Origin: Treponema primitia ZAS-1
Lineage (GTDB): Bacteria > Spirochaetota > Spirochaetia > Treponematales > Breznakiellaceae
Direction: 5' to 3'
Assembly: GCF_000297095.1 (NCBI RefSeq)
Contig: NZ_AEEA01000030.1
Coordinates: forward strand, 1 to 64,000
DNA: 64,000 nucleotides
The position numbers and the translations under genes were made by a program. This document shows, one piece after another, positions 1-8,631 of this stretch. The number at the start of each line of letters is the position of its first letter. Position 1 is the stretch's first letter. Below the pieces are notes generated by a model that was given only the letters and a program-made list of their open reading frames with translations, was not told where the DNA came from and ran no database searches.

Positions 1-15
1 CCGCCCGTCTTTGCC
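1..15. repeat. Possible edge of another palindromic-element copy
   Basis: Bases 2-15 are the reverse complement of bases 44542-44555, which straddle the left edge of the 128-bp palindromic element at 44550. A 14-base match is not expected by chance at this scale, so the window may begin right after a further copy lying upstream. The matched bases outside the palindrome are not shared by the copy at 45419. Only the edge is visible, so this is tentative. Confidence 0.3.
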
Positions 16-45
16 GATTACCCATAAAACGACATATACAAATAG

Positions 46-519
46 TTAAAAAACCTTCTTCAACGCAGCCTCAACCAAAGACGGCACATACCCCGAGAGA
101 TCCTTATGAAACGAGGCCAGCTCCTTAATAGCGGAAGAACTTACCAGGGCATACCGGGGGGCGGTGGTCATAAACAGGGTCTCCATATCCGGAGCCAGGG
201 TTTTATTCCAGAGGGAAAGGTCAAATTCGTAGGGAAAATCGGTCGGCCCGCGAATACCCCGGACGAGTACCTTGATGCCCCGGGCTTGCATAAAATCCAC
301 CGTTAGCGCCCCGGAACTTTCAACCGTAACATTTCCCCAAGGTTTGACCAGTTCCAAAACCATGGATAATCGTTCCTCCAGGGGAAAGAGGCTCTTTTTT
401 TGCCGATTTTCGGCCAAAACTACCACCAATTCGTCAAAAAGGGAGGCTGCCCGTTCAATTATATCAAGATGGCCAAAGGTAGGGGGATCAAAGGATCCGG
501 GAAAGGCAGCTTTTAACAT
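46..519 (-). CDS. coaD: Phosphopantetheine adenylyltransferase
   Basis: Catalyses transfer of AMP from ATP to 4'-phosphopantetheine, the penultimate step of coenzyme A synthesis, in the cytoplasm. The 157-residue protein has the usual length and layout: the N-terminal PGSFDP strand with the nucleotidyltransferase TxGH motif (TFGH, residues 14-17), the LVRGIRGPTDFPYEFDL stretch and the C-terminal SSSAIKELA motif that binds the nucleotide. It is read alone on the minus strand, divergent from the lipoprotein gene at 600, with an AT-rich 80-base gap between them. No strong Shine-Dalgarno sequence precedes the ATG. Family assignment is secure. Confidence 0.96.
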   Translation of the reverse strand: MLKAAFPGSFDPPTFGHLDIIERAASLFDELVVVLAENRQKKSLFPLEERLSMVLELVKPWGNVTVESSGALTVDFMQARGIKVLVRGIRGPTDFPYEFDLSLWNKTLAPDMETLFMTTAPRYALVSSSAIKELASFHKDLSGYVPSLVEAALKKVF

Positions 520-599
520 ATGATTATCACTTTAGGCTTTTTTTTTACTATTTTCTAGTCTTTTATAAAAAAAAATGATATGGTAGAATAGAGGTTGCT

Positions 600-1172
600 A
601 TGAAAGCTTTATTAATTAGTATTCTATTATTAGGTATTTTTTCGTGTACCAGTAAACCGGCGCCCCAACCTGAAATAATGGTTCAGGAACTTGAGACGCC
701 GAAGCAGGAGGAGCCGGTTCAAACCCCGGTGGCGGTAGTTGTGGAGGATGCGGCGGATTTTGATCCCAAGAGCATAACCAAGGAAGTGTATAATTCTACC
801 AAGGAGGAGATGCAGCGTCTTATCGAGGATATTAACCGGGTTATCCGGACAAAGGACTATGCCAAATGGATTAACTACCTGGCGGATGATTTTATCCAGG
901 CCATCAATTCACCGGCTTTTTTGGCCGATCTTTCCGAATCGTCCCGGCAGCTGAAGGGCCAGAATATCGTTCTTAAGACCCCGCAGGATTATTTTACCTA
1001 TGTGGTGGTTGCCTCCCGGGAGAATATCAGGGTGGACGCATCCCTTGACGATATTGAGTTTTTAAGCCATAACCGGGTAAAGGCTTATACTATAAATGCC
1101 CGAAAACAGCGTTTACGGCTCTTTGAATTTGTGAAAGACGGTGATTCATGGAAAATTGCCTTTTCCGGTTGA
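600..1172 (+). CDS. Putative lipoprotein, conserved hypothetical
   Basis: A 190-residue exported protein of unknown function. It begins with a short charged end, a hydrophobic stretch (LLISILLLGIFS) and a cysteine at residue 16, which fits a relaxed spirochaetal lipobox. A proline- and glutamate-rich linker (residues 18-50) leads to an alpha/beta domain of about 130 residues whose pattern of helices followed by strands ending in FVKDGDSWKIAF resembles the NTF2/SnoaL-like fold; that resemblance is inference only. GAGG lies five bases before the ATG, and TAGAAT at 584-589 could be a -10 box. The HEAT-repeat gene follows after about 95 bases. Confidence 0.75.
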   Translation: MKALLISILLLGIFSCTSKPAPQPEIMVQELETPKQEEPVQTPVAVVVEDAADFDPKSITKEVYNSTKEEMQRLIEDINRVIRTKDYAKWINYLADDFIQAINSPAFLADLSESSRQLKGQNIVLKTPQDYFTYVVVASRENIRVDASLDDIEFLSHNRVKAYTINARKQRLRLFEFVKDGDSWKIAFSG

Positions 1173-1267
1173 GTTTTTAGGTGGGATTTGTATTTAACGA
1201 CGCCCCGAAGATGCCATGAACAGGAATTATTCGGGGGATTTAAATAAATAATAGGAGGAGTTATTTG

Positions 1268-1957
1268 ATGATAACTCAAAAACGTGTTTTAGCGGTGGTT
1301 ACCGCAGGTCTTCTTACGATATCCCTGGGGATTGCACAGGAGATGTCCGTGGAAGAATCTTATCTCCAGGAATCTATTGAAAATATGATTATCCGGGAGC
1401 AGAGCCAGGCTGATGGACGGGATACGAAACTGGTTGCCCTGGAATATATCGCCGACGCGATAAACCATGGTAATACCAGCGAAGATGTGCGGACCGCCCT
1501 TGAATACCTTTCCTTGGAAGGACTTACCAACCAAGTTCGGGAAAACGGTAGGCTGATGAATAACTTCCCCGATGTCCGGGCTCGGGCGGCGGCCTATCTG
1601 GGGGAAATCGGTACCCCGGAAGCGAAAAACACCCTCCTGAAGATCATGCTGGCGGAGACGGAGCCGATGGTGCTAACCGAAGCGGTTAAATCGCTGGCAA
1701 AAATCGGTCTTAACGAGAATGAGGAAACGGCAAACACCATCTCCTGGGTAGTGACCCGTTTTGATGTGCTCAATCCGGATAACCTTCTGGCCCTTTCCGC
1801 CCTGGAAGCCTTCGAAATCCTGGCGCAAAAAAACGGCGGTTTAAAGGATCCCTCCGCAGTAAGGACCATACTCCGTATTGCCGATGGTCATTACATTAAA
1901 CCGGTTCAGGACCGGGCGCGGCAGCTGATTTTTGATCTGCGGCAGTACAGTAAATAA
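1268..1957 (+). CDS. Exported HEAT-repeat protein
   Basis: A 229-residue exported protein. A signal peptide is visible (VLAVVTAGLLTISLGIAQ) and the mature part is all-helical with HEAT-like repeats, for example around VRARAAAYLGEIGTPEAKNT and MVLTEAVKSLAKIGLNENEE. Such repeats usually make a protein-binding solenoid; no catalytic motif is seen. AGGAGG lies nine bases before the ATG at 1268; an in-frame TTG just upstream (1265) is possible but less likely. It heads a run of four co-directional genes with short gaps ending in hisS and the PPC-domain gene, so it is probably co-transcribed with them. Confidence 0.75.
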   Translation: MITQKRVLAVVTAGLLTISLGIAQEMSVEESYLQESIENMIIREQSQADGRDTKLVALEYIADAINHGNTSEDVRTALEYLSLEGLTNQVRENGRLMNNFPDVRARAAAYLGEIGTPEAKNTLLKIMLAETEPMVLTEAVKSLAKIGLNENEETANTISWVVTRFDVLNPDNLLALSALEAFEILAQKNGGLKDPSAVRTILRIADGHYIKPVQDRARQLIFDLRQYSK

Positions 1958-1990
1958 TTCGACCGGATACCCTGACAGGAGCGCGTAGGA

Positions 1991-2800
1991 ATGGCCAGTG
2001 CAGCAACCGGAACGGCGAACAACTTTCTGGAAAAGTACGGTGATCGGACCATTACCTGCACCCCCTATGCGCTCTCAAAGTTGGGGGTAGAAAAAAACAA
2101 GTGCTTCTTCAAAATAGAAGAGTACAGTATCCTCTGTATCCCCTTTCAGTTTGGCTTTAAGCGGTCCCTTTTTCTCGCCACCATTACCCCGCGGGAATTG
2201 ATTTTTTTTCAAAAGTATGTAAATACCATCATCGGCCTTTCCATTTCCTTTGTCCCCCCTAACCGGTCGCCGGCTAAGTTTTTGCTCCGCTGTACCCTTA
2301 ATTCCCTGGGGCAGATGAAGGGCCGGGAAAATGTGGGGCTCTTTGTGGCGGATTTTAAAACCAACCCGGAGGAATTAATCATACTTCTGGGGGGGTTCCT
2401 GGAAACCCAGGACCGGCTGCAGGTTCAGTATGAAGAATACGGAAGTATGCTGATAAAAATGACCTCCCCGGTGGCCAAACAGCTGGGGTATAATCTGGAA
2501 TCGGTGATCTCCGAACCGGGAAAGGAAACGCGGAAAATACAGATCCTCAGCCTGACTTCCAAGACCATTGAACACATGGAGGCCGAAGGGACGCCGGTTC
2601 GCCTTCCCGGAACTCCGGTGGCCTATGAAATTATTTTAAAAAAGGCCCGCTTGCTCCTGTCGGGAACTGTGGCCGCCGCAGATGTCCTTCCCCAAGGCCT
2701 GGTCCGGACCGTATCGAACCTCAGCTATTCGCCGGAACTAGTAGAAATAATAGATGACTATTGGTACACTATCAGAAATCCGGTGAAGATTGCCAAATGA
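1991..2800 (+). CDS. Conserved hypothetical (possibly PilZ-like)
   Basis: A 269-residue protein without signal peptide or membrane segment, so probably cytoplasmic. I do not recognise it with certainty. The first 130 residues are rich in beta strands and aromatic residues (IEEYSILCIPFQFGFKRSLFL), followed by a segment mixing strands and helices (LFVADFKTNPEELIILLGGF). The general look recalls the spirochaetal proteins in which an extra N-terminal domain precedes a PilZ-like domain, but I see no clear RxxxR and (D/N)xSxxG cyclic-di-GMP motifs. It lies 33 bases after the HEAT gene and 23 bases before hisS and is probably in the same transcript. Confidence 0.6.
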   Translation: MASAATGTANNFLEKYGDRTITCTPYALSKLGVEKNKCFFKIEEYSILCIPFQFGFKRSLFLATITPRELIFFQKYVNTIIGLSISFVPPNRSPAKFLLRCTLNSLGQMKGRENVGLFVADFKTNPEELIILLGGFLETQDRLQVQYEEYGSMLIKMTSPVAKQLGYNLESVISEPGKETRKIQILSLTSKTIEHMEAEGTPVRLPGTPVAYEIILKKARLLLSGTVAAADVLPQGLVRTVSNLSYSPELVEIIDDYWYTIRNPVKIAK

Positions 2801-2823
2801 TTCACCCCTGAATCGGAGATCAC

Positions 2824-4119
2824 ATGTCAGATATAATTGAACCTCGAATTTTGAAGGGTTTTCGGGATTTTCTCCCCCCCTCGGAGATTGAACGCCGTTT
2901 ATTGCTGGAAAAGGTGGAAGAATCCTTTCGTTCCTTTGGATTTGTCCCTATCGATACCCCTGCTCTGGAGTACGCAGAAATACTTCTGGGAAAGGGGGGC
3001 GGCGAGACGGAAAAGCAGATCTACCGCTTCACCGATAACGGCGGCCGGGATGTTGCCCTCCGGTTTGATCTCACCGTTCCCTTTGCCCGTTTTCTCGCGG
3101 AGCACCGGGAGGAACTATCCCTGCCCTTCAAACGGTACCATATTGCCAAGGTCTGGCGTGGGGAAAATACCCAGCGGGGCCGGTACCGGGAATTTACCCA
3201 GTGCGATTTTGATACCGTGGGCAGCGATACCGCCGCTGCGGATTTTGAGATACTCCTGATGATCCAAAGCACCCTGAAAAACATAAACGCCGGGGAACTA
3301 ACCATCCGGGTAAACCATCGGGGGCTCTTTAACCGCTTCCTGGACAAGATAGGCGTCTCGGATAAATCGGTAGAAATACTGCGGACCGTGGATAAGCTCT
3401 CCAAGGTCGGACAGGATGCTACGCTGGAAACCCTGAAAACCCTGGTGGGATCCGAAAATGCCCGGAGCATCCTGGACTACATAGCGCCCCGTGGAAGTTT
3501 TGAGGAAACCCTGGAAGCCCTCACCAAAGCTGCGGGTGGCCCCTGCCCCGAATCGGAACGGCTTACTCTGATCCGCCGCTTTATGACCGATACGGGAACC
3601 GCAGATTCCTTCACCCTGGACCCCTCAATTACCCGGGGCCTTGATTACTATACCGGAGTGGTGTACGAGACCTTCCTCAATGAACTGCCGGAAATCGGTT
3701 CGGTATGTTCCGGCGGGCGCTACGATGATCTGGCGGGGCTCTACTCAAAAGAAAAACTAAGCGGGGTAGGATCCTCCATAGGACTGGACCGGCTTATCGC
3801 CGGCCTGGAAAGCCTGGGCAAACTCAAAGGCCGGGGAAGCTACGCCCGGGCTGCGGTGGCCTGTATCAGGGAAGAGGACGGCGGGATAAGCCAGGGGATC
3901 GGGCAGAAGCTCCGGGAAGCGGGGATTAACTGCGAAGTATTCCTGGACGAAAAAAAACTTACCCAGCAATTTATATTGGCGGAAAAAAAAGGAATCCCCT
4001 GGATGATCATACCCGATGGCGGCGCCCTTACCCTGCGGAACCTTTCGGCCCGGGAAAACCGGGAAGGGCTTACCGTGGATAGTATTATTGACGTACTAAA
4101 AAAAGGAGAGATAGCATGA
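2824..4119 (+). CDS. hisS: Histidine--tRNA ligase
   Basis: Class II aminoacyl-tRNA synthetase that charges tRNA-His. The 431-residue protein has normal length and shows motif 2 (GRYREFTQCDFD, residues 119-130), the histidine-specific RGLDYYTG motif (271-278), GGRYDDL (297-303) and motif 3 near VGSSIGLDRLIAG. The C-terminal anticodon-binding domain is present. The ATG follows a GGAGATC sequence. The TGA stop overlaps the ATG of the next gene (ATGA at 4116-4119), so the two are translationally coupled. Housekeeping gene; assignment secure. Confidence 0.97.
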   Translation: MSDIIEPRILKGFRDFLPPSEIERRLLLEKVEESFRSFGFVPIDTPALEYAEILLGKGGGETEKQIYRFTDNGGRDVALRFDLTVPFARFLAEHREELSLPFKRYHIAKVWRGENTQRGRYREFTQCDFDTVGSDTAAADFEILLMIQSTLKNINAGELTIRVNHRGLFNRFLDKIGVSDKSVEILRTVDKLSKVGQDATLETLKTLVGSENARSILDYIAPRGSFEETLEALTKAAGGPCPESERLTLIRRFMTDTGTADSFTLDPSITRGLDYYTGVVYETFLNELPEIGSVCSGGRYDDLAGLYSKEKLSGVGSSIGLDRLIAGLESLGKLKGRGSYARAAVACIREEDGGISQGIGQKLREAGINCEVFLDEKKLTQQFILAEKKGIPWMIIPDGGALTLRNLSARENREGLTVDSIIDVLKKGEIA

Positions 4120-5300
4120 ACTATCAACCCAAGAGGGTCCTTTTCGGCCTTCTCCTGGCAGCATTCCTGTCGGCGCCACTCTTTGCCCAAAGCCCGGCGG
4201 CCGTGGAAACCCTGGAACAACTGGACGGGGAAGCGGCAAAACTGGGCGCCGCTATTATCCAAAAACTGGGAACCCTTGGGACCGGTCTCCGGATACGGTT
4301 TGGCGAATTCTCCTTTGAAGGGACCGATACAAGCCTCGGTACCTATCTGACAAACCAGCTTGCCGCCGTCCTGGTCAAAGCGGGGGGCAGCGGGTATACG
4401 ATTATCACCGGTCCTGTTACCGCTTCCACCGGTGAAAACGCCTATACCCTGAGCGGGGAAATCCTGCAGCTTGGCGCCAATATACGGGTTTACACCAAGC
4501 TCACCCGTTCCCAGGATTCGTCCCTGGGCGCCGTATGGAACACCGATTTTACGCTGAGCTCCTTTATAGAGGATCTAACCGCCGTTTCTTCACCATCATC
4601 CTCCAACCGGGTCCGTCGGGACAGCTACGAGACGGACAGCAGGGATGCTCCCGTAGCGGCGGCGATCGGCGCCTGGATATCCCGGACCATTCACGAGGGG
4701 GATGAGGATTGGTTCCAGGTAAGCTCCGATAGGGCCGGAGTACTGGTCCTGGAAACTTCCAACAGTTCCTTTGACCCGTATATGGAGTTATACGATGAAT
4801 CGGGTTACAATCAGCTCGATGAGGATGATGATGGCGGTGATAATTCCAACCCGCGTATCGAAGTGAACGCCGAAGCGGGCCAGGTTTTTATTGTCAAAGT
4901 CCGGGGTTATGGCTCCAGCGAAACCGGAGACTACCGTTTCCGGGCAAACCTTGAAGCGGTAGAGGAAGATGCAACCGAACCCAACGATTCTATCGAACAG
5001 GCCACGCTGCTTGAACTGGGTTCAGGACCGCTTAGCGCTTCGCTCCGGAGCAGATCCGATGTTGACTTCTACCGCCTGGAAATCCCCGCTGCCGGCCGCC
5101 TTACGGTCTATACTGAAAGCAGAATGGATACCCTCTTAACCCTTTACGATGGGGAGGGCGAAATAATCGACGAGGATGACGACTCCGGTAACGGCGGCAA
5201 CGCCCGTATTTCCCGGGACGTTCCCGCCGGAACCGTCTACATCAAAGTCAGGGGCTACGACGGCGAACGGGGAAGCTATACGCTGCACTTTGAATACTAA
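4116..5300 (+). CDS. Exported protein with two PPC domains
   Basis: A 394-residue secreted or periplasmic protein of unknown role. Residues 1-25 form a signal peptide ending in LFAQ. Residues 30-160 make an alpha/beta domain (a FlgO/CsgG-like flavour, inferred from the pattern of helix then LRIRFGEFSFEGTDTSLGTY). Residues about 185-285 and 285-394 are two bacterial pre-peptidase C-terminal (PPC) domains; each carries an acidic turn, DEDDDGGDNSNPRI and DEDDDSGNGGNARI, that looks like a calcium site, and each ends with a KVRGY motif. No peptidase domain is attached, which is unusual for PPC domains but common in spirochaetal envelope proteins. It overlaps hisS by four bases, and its stop overlaps the end of the convergent aminotransferase gene. 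Confidence 0.8.
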   Translation: MNYQPKRVLFGLLLAAFLSAPLFAQSPAAVETLEQLDGEAAKLGAAIIQKLGTLGTGLRIRFGEFSFEGTDTSLGTYLTNQLAAVLVKAGGSGYTIITGPVTASTGENAYTLSGEILQLGANIRVYTKLTRSQDSSLGAVWNTDFTLSSFIEDLTAVSSPSSSNRVRRDSYETDSRDAPVAAAIGAWISRTIHEGDEDWFQVSSDRAGVLVLETSNSSFDPYMELYDESGYNQLDEDDDGGDNSNPRIEVNAEAGQVFIVKVRGYGSSETGDYRFRANLEAVEEDATEPNDSIEQATLLELGSGPLSASLRSRSDVDFYRLEIPAAGRLTVYTESRMDTLLTLYDGEGEIIDEDDDSGNGGNARISRDVPAGTVYIKVRGYDGERGSYTLHFEY

Positions 5301-6517
5301 GCCCAGGTCTCCACGGCTTTTTTAAAGGCTTCCCCGGAAGCGCGGATAACCTTTTCGTCCACACAGTAGGCGAAGCGGAGCCAGCCGGGTTTGCCGAAGC
5401 CGCTGCCGGGGACACCCAGGATCAGGTATTGCTTTAAGTGGTTCACGAAAGCGCCGTCATCACCCACAGTGTTACTGTCTCCGCCTTTCTTAGGCGGAAC
5501 TTTACAAAATAGGTAGAAGGCGCCCTCGGGTTCCGCATAGGGGATGCCCGCTTTATCCAAAACTTCCTTAAAGGCGTCCCGGCGGCGGGCGTACACACCC
5601 ACATCCACCGATTCTTCCGTAAGTTCCGCCACGATACGCTGCATCAGGGCCGGGGCGTTCACGTATCCCAGAATCCTGGTGGCGTAGATCAGGCCGTTCA
5701 GGAGATCCTCCTCGTCCTGGATGCCGGGGTTTACCGCGATATAGCCGATCCGTTCCCCGGGCAGGGAGAGGCTCTTGGAGTAGGACGTAACGCTGATAGA
5801 ATTCCGATAGGTCGAAAGCACCGGCGGGGTTCCACCGGGGATGTAGACGATTTCCCGGTAGGGTTCGTCCGCCACCAGGAAGGGATAGCGGCCGGTTTTT
5901 TTGCCATGGGCTTCCAGGATTTCCGCCAGAGCCTTTAGTATTGCTGCGGGGTAGACCCGGCCCGTGGGATTGTTGGGTGAGTTGATCAGCACCGCCGCAG
6001 TTTTTTCGTTCAGCCCATTCCGGATGGCCTCCAGGTCGAGGTTAAAATCCGGCAGGGAATCTACCTCCCGCAACACGCCCCCATGGTTGGCCGTATAGGT
6101 CCGGTACTCCATAAAATAGGGCCGGGGTACCAGAACCTCGTCCCCGGGGTTGAGTATGGTTTTGAATACCACATTGAGCCCCCCGGCGGCGCCCACGGTC
6201 ATGATGATGTGGGACCCGTCCAGTTTAACCCCCTGCTCCCGGGAGGCTTTTTTCGCCAGGGCTTCCCGTACCGCCGGGAAACCCGGGTTGGACATATAGC
6301 CGTGGGCGCCCTTGGTCTTGCCCTCCGCATCCTCCTGGGCAAGGCGCAGGAATACCCGGTGGAAAGCCGGGGGCGGCTCAACATCAGGGTTCCCCAGGGA
6401 AAAATCAAAGACCTTATCGGCCCCGTGCTGTTTTTTTAAAAGACCTCCCTCCTCAAACATTTTGCGTATCATGGAGGATGAACTTAAGGCGTCCTTCACG
6501 CCCTTTGCTATGGCCAT
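5297..6517 (-). CDS. PLP-dependent aminotransferase, class I/II
   Basis: Cytoplasmic fold-type I aminotransferase of the aspartate/tyrosine/alanine group (406 residues). Visible features are SPNNPTGRVYP (180-190), DEPY (217-220), the PLP lysine in SVTSYSKSLSLPGERIGYI (K248), and a C-terminal arginine in the GWLRFAYC segment that would hold the substrate carboxylate. Substrate cannot be told from sequence. The ATG is preceded by AAGGAG at good spacing. The coding end overlaps the convergent PPC gene by four bases, leaving no room for a separate terminator. The upstream permease gene is 21 bases away and is probably in the same transcript. Confidence 0.9.
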   Translation of the reverse strand: MAIAKGVKDALSSSSMIRKMFEEGGLLKKQHGADKVFDFSLGNPDVEPPPAFHRVFLRLAQEDAEGKTKGAHGYMSNPGFPAVREALAKKASREQGVKLDGSHIIMTVGAAGGLNVVFKTILNPGDEVLVPRPYFMEYRTYTANHGGVLREVDSLPDFNLDLEAIRNGLNEKTAAVLINSPNNPTGRVYPAAILKALAEILEAHGKKTGRYPFLVADEPYREIVYIPGGTPPVLSTYRNSISVTSYSKSLSLPGERIGYIAVNPGIQDEEDLLNGLIYATRILGYVNAPALMQRIVAELTEESVDVGVYARRRDAFKEVLDKAGIPYAEPEGAFYLFCKVPPKKGGDSNTVGDDGAFVNHLKQYLILGVPGSGFGKPGWLRFAYCVDEKVIRASGEAFKKAVETWA

Positions 6518-6538
6518 AGGTTTCTCCTTATCAGTATC

Positions 6539-7465
6539 TTAATTTAGTATGTAGTCTACCACAAACCCGCTGAGTAATGCAAAGAGGATGGTAAAGACTA
6601 GGTAGAGAATGAAATTCTTCATCCCCAGGATAATCTTTACCGCCCCCAGGTTGGTTATCTTTGTCGCCGGGCCGGTGATCATAAAGGCCGTGGCGGAACC
6701 CATGCTCATCCCGGTCTGCAGCCAGCCCATGAGCAGGGGGATAGTGCCGCCTCCGCAGGCGTAGAGGGGCACCCCGATGGTGGCGGCCATGAGGAGCCCG
6801 AAACCCCGATTCCCCCTGCCGAACAGCGTTGCCATGGCGTCCGGAGGCACGTAGCGCTGAAACAGGGCGGACAGGGCCACGCCGATAACAAAATACAGGG
6901 CGGTGGCCTTGAAGTTCCGGCCTATGTTTTTCAGGAGCCGCAGCGCGATATTAGGATCCGTATCCCGGTTTACGGTTTTACCGAAGCTCGTAAATGTAAA
7001 AAAGTTCCGGTTCTTGTAAAAGATACGGATACAAAGCCCCGCAGCGGCGCCGCAGAGGAAGCACGAAACAAGGCGGATGATCATGGCGGTACTGCCCAAG
7101 GCGGCGCTGTAGAGGAGCAGTTGGGGGTTGAGGAGTATGGAGCTCATCATAAAAGCGGCCAGCCAGTCCTCTTCCATACCCTGCTCGGCGAAGGAGGCGG
7201 CGATGGGTATGGTACCGTACATACAGAGGGGCGAGGCGATACCCAGGAGGGACGCGGGGACGAGCCCCAGGACACCGAGCTTTCTGGTACGCATGGCGGC
7301 GAACAGCCCGTGGATCTTCTCCTTACCGAAAACGGAGATCAGGGAGCCCAGGACCATGCCTAAGACATAGTACCCCGCAATCTGGCCGAATTGTAAGAAA
7401 AAATAACTCCAAAAGTAGGTCCACTCCCTAAGGAGCAGCTCCCCTAGCCCACTATCACCGGTCAC
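6539..7465 (-). CDS. Permease, ArsP/DUF318 family
   Basis: A 308-residue integral membrane protein of the COG0701 permease family, with about eight membrane segments. Two internally similar halves carry the family signatures: SPLCMYGTIPIAASF in the first and GVPLYACGGGTIPLL in the second, both with a membrane cysteine. Relatives move trivalent organoarsenicals or unknown substrates; here the substrate is unknown. The probable start is GTG after GGAAAAGA. The aminotransferase gene follows closely downstream in the same direction; no arsR-like regulator is adjacent. Confidence 0.85.
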   Translation of the reverse strand: MTGDSGLGELLLREWTYFWSYFFLQFGQIAGYYVLGMVLGSLISVFGKEKIHGLFAAMRTRKLGVLGLVPASLLGIASPLCMYGTIPIAASFAEQGMEEDWLAAFMMSSILLNPQLLLYSAALGSTAMIIRLVSCFLCGAAAGLCIRIFYKNRNFFTFTSFGKTVNRDTDPNIALRLLKNIGRNFKATALYFVIGVALSALFQRYVPPDAMATLFGRGNRGFGLLMAATIGVPLYACGGGTIPLLMGWLQTGMSMGSATAFMITGPATKITNLGAVKIILGMKNFILYLVFTILFALLSGFVVDYILN

Positions 7466-7524
7466 ATCTTTTCCTTATGTCTCAACGATACTCTACGCCT
7501 TTATAGTACAGCCTGCACTATGAT

Positions 7525-8631
7525 TTATTCAATCCAGCAGCAGCGTCCCTGCATGGACATCCAGCCATGGTGCCGGTCGTAATTAGCTTTACTGTTACAT
7601 ATCCACAGAATTTTCCGCGCCAATACCCGGGAAACCTTGGGGATGGCCGCAAAGCCGTCGGTAAAGACAATGAGACCGTCGTAGTTTTTACCCTTCTCCA
7701 AAAAGTAGTTGATCAGCGGCTGAAAATCCGTACCACCACGCCCGGTCACCGCTATGGTCTTCCGGGCTTTCTTCATCAGAACCGGTTCCCCCTTTAGGGC
7801 GGTATCAAATTGCAGCAGTTCCAGGGCATTAACACCGTAGCGGAAAAACCGGTTTACTGCGGAATAGAACAGATCGATTTCCCCAGAAGAAATTGAACCG
7901 CTCACGTCGATGCCTATCAAAAGCCGGGTGGTAAATTGGTTTTTTCTGCCCAGGTACAAAGAGCTGTAACGGCGGCTCTGCTTGGTCCGGGTAAGAATTT
8001 TTTCGCTGGATAAAACCATGGCCCGGAACCCCAGCAGCGCCTTCCGGTAATCCAGGACCGGGCGCAGGCCGGCGATTAATGTTTCTATCATTTCGCCGCT
8101 TAGATTTCCCCAGGACTTACTCTGTACCGCCTGTGTTACAAGGCCCTTCATCTTCTGGTCCATGTAATCATCATCGTCCCAGAGCTCGGTCTCCTCATCT
8201 CCCCCCTCGTTCCTGGCATCATCCCCGATTTTTTTTAATTCACGGTAGTAGAATTCAAAATTTTGTTTTCCGTAGTCCGGATTTTCCCAAAAATCCGCCG
8301 CCCGGTGGGGCAGATCCTTAAAGGCATAGTACTCGTTCAAGGTAATATTGCTTGCCAGGTAGGATAATACCGGGTCGTTCCGTTTCGGCCGGCGGTAGGG
8401 GTGCCGCAGCAGGATACGGAAGGTTTCGATTTTCAGCTTTTCCTCCAGATCCCCGGTAGAAAGGCCTTCCATATAGGCGGGGTTGTATTCAATGCGCCCC
8501 TTGCCGGATCGCAGGGTTCCTATTTTATCGTTAGCCTCAAGGCGGTGGGACAATAAGGTCATAAGCAGCAGGGGTTCACGCATATACCATCTGCCGCTTA
8601 TTTCCCTAATCCGTTCCTGAACAATGCTCAC
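7525..8631 (-). CDS. VWA-like protein with degenerate DUF2201-type N-terminus
   Basis: A 368-residue cytoplasmic protein. The C-terminal third is a von Willebrand A-like domain with a MIDAS start DVSGSIS (242-248), the threonine in GRGGTDFQPL and the aspartate in IVFTDG, the layout of the DUF2201 VWA-like domain. The N-terminal part resembles the putative metallopeptidase domain usually joined to it, but the expected HExxH-type site reads KIETFRILLRHPYRR (67-81), so two of the metal-binding histidines appear lost. The middle has an acidic stretch (EETELWDDDDYMD). Its ATG overlaps the stop of the AAA gene (8628-8631), so ATPase and VWA protein are coupled as in MoxR-VWA pairs. Confidence 0.85.
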   Translation of the reverse strand: MSIVQERIREISGRWYMREPLLLMTLLSHRLEANDKIGTLRSGKGRIEYNPAYMEGLSTGDLEEKLKIETFRILLRHPYRRPKRNDPVLSYLASNITLNEYYAFKDLPHRAADFWENPDYGKQNFEFYYRELKKIGDDARNEGGDEETELWDDDDYMDQKMKGLVTQAVQSKSWGNLSGEMIETLIAGLRPVLDYRKALLGFRAMVLSSEKILTRTKQSRRYSSLYLGRKNQFTTRLLIGIDVSGSISSGEIDLFYSAVNRFFRYGVNALELLQFDTALKGEPVLMKKARKTIAVTGRGGTDFQPLINYFLEKGKNYDGLIVFTDGFAAIPKVSRVLARKILWICNSKANYDRHHGWMSMQGRCCWIE

